In this document: piece by piece, positions 54,610 through 64,000 of the stretch
How positions within the stretch are numbered: position 1 is the stretch's first letter
Layout of the letters: each line of letters starts with the position of its first letter
Assembly (NCBI GenBank): GCA_963850915.1
Contig: CAWKND010000004.1
Coordinates: forward strand, 372,001-436,000
DNA: 64,000 bases
Direction: 5' to 3'
From: CAVTWH01 sp963850915
GTDB taxonomy: Bacteria > Actinomycetota > Actinomycetes > Mycobacteriales > Micromonosporaceae
Position numbers and translations under genes: made by a program
The notes under the pieces: generated by a model
Told to the model about the DNA's origin: nothing
The model's input: the letters and a program-made list of their open reading frames with translations, nothing else
Database searches by the model: none

Positions 54610-56759
54610 ATGGTCAAGCTTCGGAGGCGCCGGGCGCGGGTCACCGGGGCGGCAATCCTCGCAGTGGTCGCGACGCTGGCCATCGCGGTACCCGCACCGG
54701 CCGCGACCCGTACCCTGACCTTCCCCATCGACGAGCCGTTCCGTGGTCCGACCACCAACAACCCGAACTGGGTCTTCACGAACGATCCACCGGCCGGGAT
54801 ACCCACGCTGCCGGTGCTCACCAACGAGGGCGACGGGTGGCTACGGCTCACCAACGCCGACAACTTCCGGGCCGGCAGCGCGGTCATCGACGACAACTTC
54901 CCCACCAACCTCGGCATCGTGGTGCAGTTCACCTACGTCACCTGGGGCGGTGTCGCGCTCGGCGGGAACCGCGGTGACGGGTTCTCCTTCTTCCTGCTGG
55001 ACGGCTCCTTCCCGGCGTCGGTCGGCATCTCCGGCGGCGGACTCGGGTACACCCAGTTGCAGGGTGGCTATATCGGAGTGGGCTTCGACGAATTCGGCAA
55101 CTTCTCCGGCAGCCTCGGTGGGCCTGGCCAGCGACCGAACAACATCGCCGTACGGGGCGCGTACAACAACACCAACGGTGGCTGGTGGTGGCTCGCCGGG
55201 ACCCCCGCCCCCGGCGGGACGGTAGAGACCGGAACCACCACCCGGGGGCTGCCGCGCACGGTACGGCTCACCATCACCCCGGCGAGCGGTGGCGAATTGA
55301 TGTCGGTGATGTCGAACACCGGCCCGGGTACCCCGCTGGTGCCCGTCTTCACCGACTTCAACCTCCGGGCAGCCGGCCAGCCGGCGGTCCCGCCGACGTT
55401 CAAGATCGGGTTCAGTGGGTCGACCGGCGGCGCCACGAATTTCCACGAGATCCGCGACCTGACCATCAACGTGCCCACCGACCTCGAGGTCACCAAGACG
55501 GCCACGGCCGTGGTGAACCCGCGGCAGCGATGTGACGTACACGCTGACCGCCGCGAACCTGTACGTCAACCCGGTGAGCAACGCCGTCGTCCATGACGTG
55601 GTACCGGCCGGCATCACCAACGTCACCTGGACCTGCGCGCCCGGCGCGCTCGGCGGTACCTGCGTCACGCCGTCGGGCAGCGGCAACACCATCGACGCCC
55701 GGGTCGACCTGCCGGTGGACAGAACTCGACCGCCATGGTCACCGTGCACGGCGCCGCTTCCGATGCGACGGCCGGCACCACGGTCACCAACACGGCGGCT
55801 GTCGTACCTCCGGACGACCGGCTCGACCTGGACGACACCAACAATGTCGCGACGGCTGCCACCGAGGTCCTGCCCTTCGCCGACCTCGCGGTGGACCAAG
55901 ACGTCAAGTACCGCCGCCGTGCAGTTCGGCGACCCGATCTAGTTACCAGCTCGGCATCACCAACAACGGGCCCGGGAACAGCGGTGGGCGCCGCGATCGT
56001 CGACCCGATTCCGGCCGCGATCGACCCGGCGTCGGTACAGGCACCCGGGTGTACGGTCACCGCCGCGGTGCTCACCTGCCCCGCGGGTACCCTCGCCCCG
56101 AGCGCAAGCCAGCAGTTCGCGGTAACCGGGACAGTGCTGGGGAGCGAGGTGGCCTGCGCGTCCGGCACCATCGTCAACACCGCCACCGCGACCGCGACCG
56201 TCAGCGCGGACAACGTACCGGCCAACGACGTCGCCTCGGTGAGTACACCGTGCACGGTGCCGGTGAACGTGTCGGTGACGAAGACCGCGCCGGCCACGGT
56301 CACCCTCGGAGATCGGTTCAGCTACCGGATCACGGTCACCAACAACGGGCCGTACGGCGCGCCGAACACCGCGATCGACGACCAGGTAGCCGTCCGAGAT
56401 CGATTGACGTGACCTGGGCATGTACCGTGTCCGACGGCTCCGCCTGCGCACCGCCGTCGGGCAGCGGCAGCACCGTGCACACGACGGCCAGCATCCCGCA
56501 CGGCGGTACCGCCACGGTAGTGGTCACCGGCACCGCCGCCGTGATCGGCCACACCGGCAACACGGCGATCGTCGCGCCCTGCCCGCACTGCACGGACCTC
56601 GACGGCGCCCACGAGTCCGCCAGCGTGACGGTCCGCGTGCTGAAGCCGATCCTGCCGGTGACGAACGTGTCCTTCCGGCGCATCGCGGATGTCGGTGGCA
56701 TCGCGTTGATCATCGGCCTGGTACTCCTCTTCGCCGGCCAGCGCCGCACCCTCGTCTGA
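54610..56759 (+). CDS. Secreted L-type lectin/DUF11 surface protein (frame breaks)
   Basis: Cell-surface protein of about 710 residues. ATG 54610; signal peptide to about residue 32 (ends AVPAPAAT). Residues about 40-285 form a legume-type (L-type) lectin fold: PTTNNPNWVFTNDPP, VIDDNFPTNLGIVVQFTYV, RGDGFSFFLLDGS, GGYIGVGFDEFGNFSG. DUF11 repeats follow (LEVTKTATAVVNP, SVTKTAPATVTLGDRFSYRI, WACTVSDGSACAPPSG). The end is ILPVTNVSFRRIADVGGIALIIGLVLLFAGQRR: an LPxT-like motif, helix and basic tail. Frame changes occur near 55,525, 55,725, 55,905 and 56,395 while the sequence stays DUF11-like. Sequencing indels are the likely cause. It probably binds surface sugars. Confidence 0.75.
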
Positions 56760-56838
56760 GCGGCCCCGCTGCTGCCGGCCCGGGCGGGTAGGCCCGCGTC
56801 CGGGATGCGGCTGGCGTACACGGTGGCATGATGGGGCG

Positions 56839-57690
56839 ATGGCGGGCGAGCCGGTCGCGTTCGTACTCGGCGGCGGAGGAGTGCTCGGCGCCGTCGAGGT
56901 CGGCATGGTGCGCGCCCTGCTGGAGCGGGGAATCCGCCCGGACCTGATCGTCGGTACCTCCATCGGCGCGGTCAACGGAGTGCTGGTAGCCGCCCGCCCG
57001 GACCGCTCGGTCACCGCTCGGATGATGGAGTTGTGGGCATCTCCCCAGGCCCGCGAGGTGTTCGGCGACTCGGCGCCCAGGCAGCTGGCCCGGATCGCGC
57101 GGGCCGGTACCCACCTGCACTCGGCCGCGCCGCTGCGCACCATGCTCGCCCGGGAACTGGACGGCGCCGAGGACTTCAAGGATCTGGCCGTCCGCTTCGA
57201 GTGCTGTGCCGCGAGCATCGAGCGCGCCGCCGAACACTGGTTCACCGCCGGGCCGGTGATCGACGCGGTACTCGCCTCGGCGGCGGTACCCGCGCTGCTG
57301 CCACCGGTACTCATCGACGGCGAGCACTACGTGGACGGCGGGATCGTCAACTCCATCCCGGTCGGCCGGGCCATCGACCTCGGCGCGCGTACCGTCTACG
57401 TACTCCAGGTCGGCCGGATCGACCGGCCACTCACCGCGCCGCGCAACGTGATCGACGTGGCGAAGGTGGCGTTCGAGATCTCCCGCCGGCACCGGTTCGC
57501 CCGGGAGATGGCGGCGGTACCAGCCGATGTGGCGGTGCATGTACTGCCCACCGGCGGTGGCTCGGCCAAGGACGATTCGCCGCTGGCCTACCGCAACCTG
57601 CAGGTCGCCAGGCGCCGGATCGACCAGGCGTACGAGGCATCCGCGCGCTATCTCAGCGAACTTCCCGCGCCGGTCGGTGAGGGGCGGTGA
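56839..57690 (+). CDS. Patatin-like phospholipase
   Basis: 283-residue lipid acyl hydrolase. All family marks are visible: oxyanion loop LGGGGVLGAVEVG near residues 10-22, nucleophile elbow VGTSIGAVNG near 38-47 (GxSxG), and catalytic Asp in HYVDGGIVNSIP near 168-180. No signal peptide, so it acts in the cytosol or at the inner membrane face. Its TGA overlaps the GTG of an acyltransferase gene, so both are made together; a phospholipid-remodelling pair that deacylates and reacylates lipids is a reasonable inference. Confidence 0.9.
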   Translation: MAGEPVAFVLGGGGVLGAVEVGMVRALLERGIRPDLIVGTSIGAVNGVLVAARPDRSVTARMMELWASPQAREVFGDSAPRQLARIARAGTHLHSAAPLRTMLARELDGAEDFKDLAVRFECCAASIERAAEHWFTAGPVIDAVLASAAVPALLPPVLIDGEHYVDGGIVNSIPVGRAIDLGARTVYVLQVGRIDRPLTAPRNVIDVAKVAFEISRRHRFAREMAAVPADVAVHVLPTGGGSAKDDSPLAYRNLQVARRRIDQAYEASARYLSELPAPVGEGR

Positions 57691-58700
57691 GGCCACCGCC
57701 GCGGTGGGTACGCCGGGCGCTGCTCGCGCCGCTCGTTGTGGTACTCGCGCTGGCGCTGGTGCTCAGCGCGCCGGTCTGGTTGCTGCTACTCGCGGCGCTC
57801 GGGCTGGTACTGCCCAGCCGGCTGCGCCCGCTGCGCGTGCTGTGGCTGTCCACCGTCTACCTCTTCGTCGAGGCGTGCCTGCTGATCAGCCTGTTCGGGC
57901 TCTGGCTGGCGGCCGGATTCGGTTGGCGGGTACGGAGTCCAGGGTTCCAGCGGGCGCACTACCAGCTGTGCGGGCTGGCCCTGCGGGTGCTCTACCGGCA
58001 GGCGCGCTGGACGCTGAAGCTGACCGTCACGGTCGGCGGCGCCCAGCCGGATGCGCTGCCGACGGGGGTACCGCTGGTGGTGCTGTGCCGGCATGCCGGG
58101 CCGGGTGACTCGTTCCTGCTGGCGCACGCCCTCATCAACTGGTACGACGCGGGAGCCCCGGATCGTACTGAAATCCACGCTGCAGTGGGATCCGGCCATC
58201 GACATCCTGCTCAACCGGCTGCCCAACAAGTTCATCGTGCCCGGTGGTGGTGAGCATGCCCAGCGCCAGATCGCTGAACTGGCAACGGGTCTGGACGGCA
58301 ACGACGCGTTGGTGATCTTCCCCGAGGGCGGCAACTTCACCCCGGAGCGCTGGGAGCGGGGCATCGCCCGGCTGCGCAAGTTGGGCCTGCATGCCATGGC
58401 GCGCAAGGCGGAGCGGATGCGAAACGTGCTGCCGCCGCACCCGGCGGGGTACTCGCCGCGCTGGACGCCAGCCCGACGGCCAACGTGGTACTCGTCGGCC
58501 ACACCGGCGTCGACCACCTGCGTACCGTCGGCGATGTCTGGCGGGAACTGCCGATGGACAAGGCAATCACCATGATGTGGTGGCTGGAGCCGCCCGAGGA
58601 GATCCCGGCCGGTGAGGATGCCCGCATCGAGTGGCTCTACGCGTGGTGGAGCCGGATCGACGGCTGGATCGCCGACAACCGGGTCGCCCCGATCAGCTGA
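57687..58700 (+). CDS. 1-acylglycerol-3-phosphate acyltransferase-like protein (frame breaks)
   Basis: Membrane-bound lysophospholipid acyltransferase. GTG 57687 overlaps the patatin stop. Three hydrophobic helices at the N-terminus are followed by the catalytic HX4D motif in VVLCRHAGPGDSFLLAH and the acyl-acceptor motif in ALVIFPEGGNFTPERW (FPEG). The frame changes near 58,150 and 58,450; the last part reads VVLVGHTGVDHLRTVGDVWRELP and ends NRVAPIS. Between breaks the sequence is undamaged, so indels in the read are likely. About 337 residues. Likely works with the patatin on membrane lipids. Confidence 0.8.
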
Positions 58701-60060
58701 CCGACTCCGCCCGCGCGCCCGCCTGCTCGGGCACCGCCCGCTTTGGCACCGCCTGCCCTGGCGCAGCCTGCGGTGGGTCGGCCGGAGCCGGTGGGGGGCC
58801 TGGACTGTGCATGCCGGCGGGGCGGGGATGGGTGCCGGCTGGGCGGGGAAGGGTGCCGGCTGGGCGGGCGGGGAGGCGGCGGGCCAGGCGGAGCAGCGAG
58901 TCACTGAGCAGGACGGCGACGGCCAGCGCGGTGATCAGGCCGCCGACGAGGGTGGCGGCGCGTACCCCGATGGTGCCCAGCAGGATGCCGCCGAGCAGCG
59001 AGCCGGCCGCGATGCCGACGTTGAACGCCGAGCTGACCCCGGCCGAGGCGAGGTCGACGTTGCCGGGCGCCACGATCAGCGTGTTGTTCTGCATCGCGGC
59101 CGCGCACGCGCTGAAGCCGAGCCCGACAACGATCAGTGCGACGATGGCGGCCGGTTTCGCGGTACCGCCGGCGTAGAGGACGAGCAGGGCGGCGGCGATC
59201 ACGGCTACCGGTACCACCATCGCGGTCCACGGGCGGGCGTCGAGGAACCGGCCGACCACGAGGGTACCGAGCACACCGGCGCAGCCGACCACGAGCAGCA
59301 GCGGCGGCAGGTCGGCGGCTGCGAAGTGGCTGACGTCCAGCAGGAACGGCGTGATGTAGGTGTAGACGGTTTCGAAGCCGGTGACCGCGAGGCCGGCGCC
59401 GACGGCCAGGATCACGTACCGGCGCACGCTCGGCTCCCGGCCGGTGGCCGGCGTGTGCTTCTGCTGGGGTAACGGCGGGGGCAGCAGCAGGAGCACGGCC
59501 ACCCCGGTGGCGAGGGCGACGGCGGCCAGGGCGAAGAAGGGGGTACGCCAGCCGGCCTGCTGGCCCAGCCAGGTGCCGATCGGTACGCCGAGGACGGGGG
59601 CGAGCGAGGTACCGATGGAGAGCCTGGCCAGCGCCCGCCCGCGTACCTCCGGGGGGAACAGCCCGGCCGCGGTCGGCCCGACGATCGACCAGAACAGCGC
59701 CTGGCTCAGGCCGGCGACCAGCCGGGCGGCGAGCAGTACCCAGTAGTCCGGAGCCAGCGCGCAGACCAGCGTGGCCGCCGCGAAAAGCGCCAGTCCGCAG
59801 GTGAGCAGCGGGCGCCGGGGGATCCGCTTGGTGAGCCAGGTCAGCGGCAGCGAGGCGAGTACGACCACCGCGGCGTACCCGGTGATCACCAGTCCGACGT
59901 CGGCGGGGGAGCGGTGCAGGTCGGCGGCGATCGCGGTGAGCAGTCCGATCGGCATGACCTCGGTGGTCACGTAGATGAAGGTGGCTACCGACAGCCCGAT
60001 GAGCGCGCCGTTCGCCCGCCGAGCCGTGGGGGTCGGTGCGGGAGTCGGCTCGGCGGTCAC
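58693..60060 (-). CDS. MFS transporter (DHA1 type)
   Basis: 455-residue antiporter with 12 predicted helices. Motif A appears as WLTKRIPRRPLL after helix 2, and the helix-5 region (GTSLAPVLGVPIGTWLGQQAGWRTPF) is the antiporter motif C region of drug and arabinose efflux proteins. The C-terminal ~60 residues are a hydrophilic tail of repeats (RPAGTLPRPAGTHPRPAG, then Pro/Ala-rich). It converges with the acyltransferase gene, overlapping it by eight bases. The substrate is unknown; sugar or drug efflux fits the family. Confidence 0.88.
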   Translation of the reverse strand: MTAEPTPAPTPTARRANGALIGLSVATFIYVTTEVMPIGLLTAIAADLHRSPADVGLVITGYAAVVVLASLPLTWLTKRIPRRPLLTCGLALFAAATLVCALAPDYWVLLAARLVAGLSQALFWSIVGPTAAGLFPPEVRGRALARLSIGTSLAPVLGVPIGTWLGQQAGWRTPFFALAAVALATGVAVLLLLPPPLPQQKHTPATGREPSVRRYVILAVGAGLAVTGFETVYTYITPFLLDVSHFAAADLPPLLLVVGCAGVLGTLVVGRFLDARPWTAMVVPVAVIAAALLVLYAGGTAKPAAIVALIVVGLGFSACAAAMQNNTLIVAPGNVDLASAGVSSAFNVGIAAGSLLGGILLGTIGVRAATLVGGLITALAVAVLLSDSLLRLARRLPARPAGTLPRPAGTHPRPAGMHSPGPPPAPADPPQAAPGQAVPKRAVPEQAGARAESVS

Positions 60061-60173
60061 CGAGCCAGGCTATGCCCACCCGCGATCGCGCCGCTGACCT
60101 GGCTCCTTCCCGGGCCGGCCGGCACACGATTGTCGTCGGTGAGCGGGTTCGAAGTGAGCGGGCCGGGTGGCGG

Positions 60174-61334
60174 TCAGCGCACCAGGCGGAAGAAGGCGCG
60201 TACCTCGTCGGTGAACAGCTCGGGCTGTTCGAAGGCGGCGAAGTGGCCACCGCGGTCGAGTTCCTGCCAGTACCGGATATCGGTGAACCGCTGCTGCGCC
60301 CAGCGCCGCGACGGGCGCGGGTTGTCCTTCGGGAAGATCGAGCAGCCGGTCGGTACGGCCACCACATCCGTCGCGGGGCCGCGGAACAGCGCCTGTACCT
60401 GCCGGATGCTCTCCCAGTAGAGCCGGGCGGCCGACGCGCCGGTACCGGGCAGCCAGTACAGCATCACGTTGTCCAGCAGGTCATCCCGGCTGAACACGCG
60501 ATCCAGCCGGCCGCCGTGGTCGCTCCACGCCCAGAACTTCTCCACGATCCAGGCACATAGCGCGACCGGCGAGTCGACCAGCCCGTACCCCACCGTCTGC
60601 GGCCGGGTGGACTGCTCAACGGAGTACCCGTCCTCCCACTCGGCGCTGTACCGCAACGCTTCCAGCGCCGCGCGCTCCGAGTCCGTGAGGTCGTCGAGGG
60701 TCGCCGGGTCGAGTGCGGCGAGCGGCGGCGTGAGGTGGATGCCGACGACGTGCTCCGGGTCGTTGCGGCCCAGTTCGGTGCTGATGGTGGTACCCCAGTC
60801 GCCGCCCTGGGCGCCGTAGCGCCGGTACCCCAATCGATCCATCAGCACCGCCCACGCGGCGGCGATGCGCTCGACGCCCCAACCCGGGCGGCTGGGTTTG
60901 TCGCTGAAGCCGTAGCCGGGCAGTGACGGGCAGACGACGTGGAACGCGTCGGCCGGGTCGCCGCCGTACGCGGTCGGGTCGGTGAGCGGCCCGATCACCT
61001 TGCCGAACTCGACCACCGAGCCGGGCCAGCCGTGGGTGAGGATCAACGGCAGCGCGTCCGGGTGCGGCGACCGCACATGCAGGAAGTGGATGTCCAAACC
61101 GTCGATCCGGGTACGCCCCTGCGGCCACCCGTTCAGCCGCGCCTCGGTGGCCCGCCAGTCGTACCCGTCCGCCCAGTAGCCGCACAGGTCCCGCAGGAAC
61201 TCCAGCGGTACGCCCTGCGACCAGTCGTCCACCGTGGCCGGCTCGGGCCAGCGGGTACGGGCCAGCCGCTCGCGCAGGTCGGTGAGGTCGGCCGCGGGGA
61301 TGTCGACGCGGAACGGGCGCAGTTCGTCGCTCAC
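60174..61334 (-). CDS. Epoxide hydrolase, alpha/beta-hydrolase fold
   Basis: 386-residue enzyme of the microsomal-type epoxide hydrolase family. The N-terminal EHN region (LRPFRVDIPAADLTDLRERLARTRWP, with WSQGVPLEFLRDLCGYW) is followed by the oxyanion motif HGWPGSVVEFGKVI and the nucleophile Asp in YGAQGGDWGTTIS. The acidic and His residues follow later (final HFAAFEQPELFTDEVRAFF). ATG 61334 starts it, 89 bp from the end of ureD. Hydrolyses epoxides to diols; physiological substrate unknown. It stands alone on the minus strand between the MFS gene and ureD. Confidence 0.9.
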   Translation of the reverse strand: MSDELRPFRVDIPAADLTDLRERLARTRWPEPATVDDWSQGVPLEFLRDLCGYWADGYDWRATEARLNGWPQGRTRIDGLDIHFLHVRSPHPDALPLILTHGWPGSVVEFGKVIGPLTDPTAYGGDPADAFHVVCPSLPGYGFSDKPSRPGWGVERIAAAWAVLMDRLGYRRYGAQGGDWGTTISTELGRNDPEHVVGIHLTPPLAALDPATLDDLTDSERAALEALRYSAEWEDGYSVEQSTRPQTVGYGLVDSPVALCAWIVEKFWAWSDHGGRLDRVFSRDDLLDNVMLYWLPGTGASAARLYWESIRQVQALFRGPATDVVAVPTGCSIFPKDNPRPSRRWAQQRFTDIRYWQELDRGGHFAAFEQPELFTDEVRAFFRLVR

Positions 61335-61362
61335 CGGCTCCAGGTTAGCCGCGTTCAGCGGC

Positions 61363-61452
61363 CCGCTCAGGTCGGCGCGGTCAGGTGGGCGCGGTCAGGT
61401 ACGCGCGCTCAGGGTGGGCGCGGTCAGGTGGGTGCGGTCAGGTGGGTGCGGT
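61363..61452. repeat. 14-bp tandem repeat anchored on the ureD stop codon
   Basis: TCAGG occurs at 61,367, 61,381, 61,395, 61,409, 61,424 and 61,438, spaced 14 (once 15) bases, in a unit GCGGTCAGGTGGGT. The copy at 61,424 is the ureD stop codon; four copies run on downstream of the gene and one lies just inside it in another frame. Confidence 0.9.
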
Positions 61453-62194
61453 CGGCTTGCGGGGTCAGGTATGCGCGCAGGGTGTGCGCGTCGGGCGCGG
61501 TGGCCGTGGTGAGCCAGCCCGGCCCGGCCAGGGGTACCCGTACCGCCGTGTCGCCGAGCACTTCCGGGTCCCCACCGCCGGATCCGTGGGCGACGTCGAG
61601 CAGGCAGCCGGTGGCCCGCGCGCCGCCGAGGACCGCCGCGTCCGCCCAGCCCGGTGCGCCCGGCCCGACCGACAGCGACTGGCGCAGCAGCGGCGATCCG
61701 GCGTACTCGACGCTCGTGGTGATGGTGGCGTCACCCGGCTGCTCGGCGTGGCGCCCGCAGATGAGTTCTTCGCGCCACAGCAGGGTCGCGCCGTCGACCA
61801 GCTCCACTGTGGACAATGCCTGGTGCCGGCAGCCGGCGCCAGCGATGAGCTGCTCGGGCAGGTACCAGAGGGTGGCATCGGCGCCGACCGAGGCGCTGAC
61901 GACGGTACGCGAGGGGGTACCGGCCCGACCCGGCAGTGCGATGCTCGCGGCGCTGGTACGCAGGCACAGTGCGGCACCCGGGCGTACCTCGATCTCCAGC
62001 CGGAGTTCGTCGCCGCCCAGTGGACCGGCCGCCCCGCCGACCAGGTACACGGTGGCCATCTCCGGCCGCTCGCCTCGGGTCTGGTCGCTGAGCGTACGGC
62101 GTAGCAACAGTGGTGGCTCGCCGCGCAGTGTTGCCAGCCGGGTACCGCCCCGGTCGTCGGGTTCGGCCACAATCCGGGCGCAGGCGCGCATCAC
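61424..62194 (-). CDS. ureD: Urease accessory protein UreD
   Basis: 256-residue scaffold protein that helps load nickel into urease with UreF and Ure[52 protein letters not shown] and the conserved [14 protein letters not shown] region identify it. The length is typical of actinobacterial UreD. The start overlaps the end of ureG. The order C-F-G-D is the standard actinomycete arrangement. The stop codon lies in a 14-bp tandem array. Confidence 0.9.
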   Translation of the reverse strand: MMRACARIVAEPDDRGGTRLATLRGEPPLLLRRTLSDQTRGERPEMATVYLVGGAAGPLGGDELRLEIEVRPGAALCLRTSAASIALPGRAGTPSRTVVSASVGADATLWYLPEQLIAGAGCRHQALSTVELVDGATLLWREELICGRHAEQPGDATITTSVEYAGSPLLRQSLSVGPGAPGWADAAVLGGARATGCLLDVAHGSGGGDPEVLGDTAVRVPLAGPGWLTTATAPDAHTLRAYLTPQADRTHLTAPT

Positions 62195-62925
62195 ACCCCG
62201 ATCGGCTGGATGCGTTGTGCCGCTTGGGCATGCGCGACCTGGTGGCGTACCCAGTCGGCTACCGGCGTGGCCTGCCGGTCCTGGGCGATGGAAAGGAAGA
62301 TGGTCGGCAGTTCGCCGCGCCTGGCCCGGGCGTCCCGGTCCATCACCGACAGATCGGCGCCCACCAGTGGAGCGAGGTCGGTCTTGTTGATTACCAACAG
62401 ATCCGCCGCGGTCACGCCCGGCCCGCCCTTGCGCGGTACCTTGTCGCCGCCGGCCACGTCGACCACGAAGATCTGCAGGTCGATCAGGCCGTGGCTGAAG
62501 GTGGCGGTCAGGTTGTCGCCGCCGCTCTCCACCAGGATCAGGTCCAGTGCGCCCAGGCTGCTCTCCAGGTCCTCCACCGCGTCCAGGTTGGCCGAGATGT
62601 CGTCGCGGATCGCCGTGTGCGGGCAGCAGCCGGTCTCCACCGCGCGGATGCGCTGCGGGTCAAGCACTCCGGCCCGCTTGAGGAAGTCGGCATCCTCGGT
62701 GGTGTAGATGTCGTTGGTCACCACGCCGAGACGCAGGGTGGCGCCGAGCGCCCGGCACAGCGCGGCCACCAGCGCCGTCTTTCCGGAGCCGACCGGCCCA
62801 CCGATGCCGATGCGCAGCGCCCGCGCGCTGCCCACGAGTGGCGCGTGCGGATCGACACCCGGCTCAGGATGGCTGTGCGGCACGGATTCGTCATGGTTAC
62901 TGGTGTAAGAGATCTCAGGAAGCAA
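62191..62925 (-). CDS. ureG: Urease accessory GTPase UreG
   Basis: SIMIBI-class GTPase that delivers nickel to urease. P-loop [17 protein letters not shown], switch region [15 protein letters not shown], the Cys-Pro-His metal site in [16 protein letters not shown], and the base-recognition motif VINKTDLAP are all visible. A His-containing N-terminus ([18 protein letters not shown]) may bind nickel. The start is TTG 62925, with GGGAGG upstream inside the end of ureF; GTG about 42 bases later is an alternative. About 244 residues. Confidence 0.95.
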   Translation of the reverse strand: MLPEISYTSNHDESVPHSHPEPGVDPHAPLVGSARALRIGIGGPVGSGKTALVAALCRALGATLRLGVVTNDIYTTEDADFLKRAGVLDPQRIRAVETGCCPHTAIRDDISANLDAVEDLESSLGALDLILVESGGDNLTATFSHGLIDLQIFVVDVAGGDKVPRKGGPGVTAADLLVINKTDLAPLVGADLSVMDRDARARRGELPTIFLSIAQDRQATPVADWVRHQVAHAQAAQRIQPIGV

Positions 62926-63592
62926 AGAGACGCACCTCCCAGGTGGCGTGTAGTTCGGCGGAGATCTCGGCCAGCGGGGCGCTGGCCGAGGGGAGTTCGG
63001 CGGGTGGCTTACCGGCGGCGGCCGCCGCGTCGCGGGCGACCGCGTCGCACTCCGGGGCGAGCGCGGCCAGGATCAGTTGCACCTGGTACGGGTCCAGGCC
63101 GAGCAGGCGTACCCCGGCACTCGCCGCCCCGGTCACCACCCCGTACGCCCCCAGCAGCGCCGCCTGCTCCGGCCCGAGCCCGGCAGCCGCCGTGGTGAGG
63201 CCGAGCGCGAGTGGCTGATGGGGCCCGTCGGGGTGCGCCGGGGCCAGCCCGAGGCACGGGCCGGCGAAGACGCTCCGAGCGGCGCGCAGCTGGGCCCGGC
63301 CCTGCCGGCGGGAGGCGAGTCGCAGCGCGGGGGAGGGGGTACGGGCGTCCAGCTCGCTGTCCAGGCGTACCAACACTTCCCGGGCATCGGAGGACTCCGT
63401 GGCGGTGTGGGCGGCGGCGGCGAACGCGGCTGCTACGTGACCCTGGGTGGCCAGCCGGCCGCGCAGGAAGCCGTGCAGCTGCGGTACTCCGGTGACCCGG
63501 CCGGCCGCCACGGCCGCCTCCAGGCCGCCGGAGTGCGCGTGCCCACCCGACGGGAACCGTCCGTCCGCGAGCAGTAGCAACAGGGCGTCCAT
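62915..63592 (-). CDS. ureF: Urease accessory protein UreF
   Basis: 225-residue all-helical partner of UreD and UreG. ATG 63592 gives [25 protein letters not shown], the typical start ([16 protein letters not shown]). Helices such as [22 protein letters not shown] and the end [20 protein letters not shown] follow. It starts 17 bp after the ureC stop and overlaps ureG by 11 bases. The ureF product acts as GTPase-regulating chaperone for nickel insertion. Confidence 0.93.
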   Translation of the reverse strand: MDALLLLLADGRFPSGGHAHSGGLEAAVAAGRVTGVPQLHGFLRGRLATQGHVAAAFAAAAHTATESSDAREVLVRLDSELDARTPSPALRLASRRQGRAQLRAARSVFAGPCLGLAPAHPDGPHQPLALGLTTAAAGLGPEQAALLGAYGVVTGAASAGVRLLGLDPYQVQLILAALAPECDAVARDAAAAAGKPPAELPSASAPLAEISAELHATWEVRLFAS

Positions 63593-63608
63593 CCCATGAC
63601 CGCCGAGC

Positions 63609-64000
63609 TCAGAAGAGGAAGTACCGCTGGGCCATCGGCAGCTCGTCCACCGGGTCGGGCTCGACCACCTCGCCGTCGATCCGGACGGTGAAGGTGTCCG
63701 GGTCCACCTCGATCCGTGGCATGGCACCGTTCTCCGGCAGATCCGCTTTGCCGCGACCACGGACGTTGCCGACCGGTACCAGTCGACGGTTGATGTTCAG
63801 TACCAGCCCGGCTTCCAGCGCCGCTGGGGCGACGAAGGCGAAGCTGGTGGCGGCCGGTACGACCCCGGAGGCACCGAACATCGGGCGCGGGAAGACCGGC
63901 TGTGGCGTGGGAATCGAGGCGTTCGCGTCACCCATCTGGGCCAGCGCGATCATGCCGCCCTTGAGTACCACGTGCGGGCGTACCCCGAAGAACGCCGGGT
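63609..64000 (-). CDS. ureC: Urease alpha subunit, C-terminal part
   Basis: Partial: only the last ~130 residues lie in the window; the gene continues past its right edge. [59 protein letters not shown] and the end [12 protein letters not shown] are diagnostic. UreC carries the nickel active site that hydrolyses urea to ammonia and carbamate; the metal ligands are in the missing part. It precedes ureF on the minus strand. Confidence 0.97.
   Translation of the reverse strand, partial: PAFFGVRPHVVLKGGMIALAQMGDANASIPTPQPVFPRPMFGASGVVPAATSFAFVAPAALEAGLVLNINRRLVPVGNVRGRGKADLPENGAMPRIEVDPDTFTVRIDGEVVEPDPVDELPMAQRYFLF

Overview
The window is 64 kb of very high-GC DNA with long overlapping ORFs, GTG/TTG starts, a mycosin/Ecc-type (ESX) type VII secretion system, a CebR-like operator and a DUF222/HNH gene. 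It is clearly an actinomycete chromosome. Micromonosporaceae or a close relative is my inference, and nothing here fixes the species. No tRNA, rRNA, CRISPR array or phage was seen.

Layout. (1) 0-3.7 kb: a three-gene sugar ABC importer behind a LacI/CebR-type operator. (2) 3.8-4.6 kb: a secreted IPT/TIG-like protein. (3) 5-9.8 kb: the homogentisate branch of tyrosine degradation (hpd, hmgA, fahA) with a divergent Lrp/AsnC regulator and a palindromic operator. (4) 10-16.4 kb: mixed genes and decay: a YbjQ-like two-domain protein, a wrecked ABC exporter, a frame-broken DUF222/HNH gene, a SAM methyltransferase carrying a repeat insertion, and a serine hydrolase remnant. (5) 16.4-52.1 kb: the ESX locus. 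It holds two WXG100 genes and eccB, a SUKH-3 protein, eccD, eccC, two helical substrates, mycP, a YbaB-like protein, a small WXG-like protein and a giant toxin-like ORF. These are followed by putative immunity and accessory genes, a beta-helix/AAA EccA-like ATPase, a stand-alone YwqJ-type deaminase with a SUKH-3 gene, an SseB-like gene, a Pro/Gln-rich protein and eccE. (6) 52-64 kb: a membrane protein, a rhomboid homologue, two related DUF11 surface-protein genes (one with an L-type lectin domain), a patatin and acyltransferase pair, an MFS transporter, an epoxide hydrolase, and the distal part of a urease operon (ureC-F-G-D).

How it works together. EccB/C/D/E, MycP, the EccA-like ATPase and the WXG100 proteins would form the secretion machine. 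The 29.7-41.6 kb genes look like its polymorphic-toxin payload: one coding run of about 11 kb (one frame break) joining a WXG-like/transmembrane head to a YwqJ deaminase, a papain-fold glutamine deamidase, a RelA/SpoT-like domain, a PD-(D/E)XK nuclease-like domain and a large unassigned Rossmann-like region. A small gene in another frame is nested inside it and may encode immunity.

Two sequence-level themes cut across the window. Short tandem repeats sit in frame inside otherwise conserved enzymes, and other tandem arrays begin at a stop codon and duplicate it downstream. Several genes, above all eccC and eccD, change frame repeatedly while keeping every conserved motif. I read most of those as base-call indels in the assembly, not biology.
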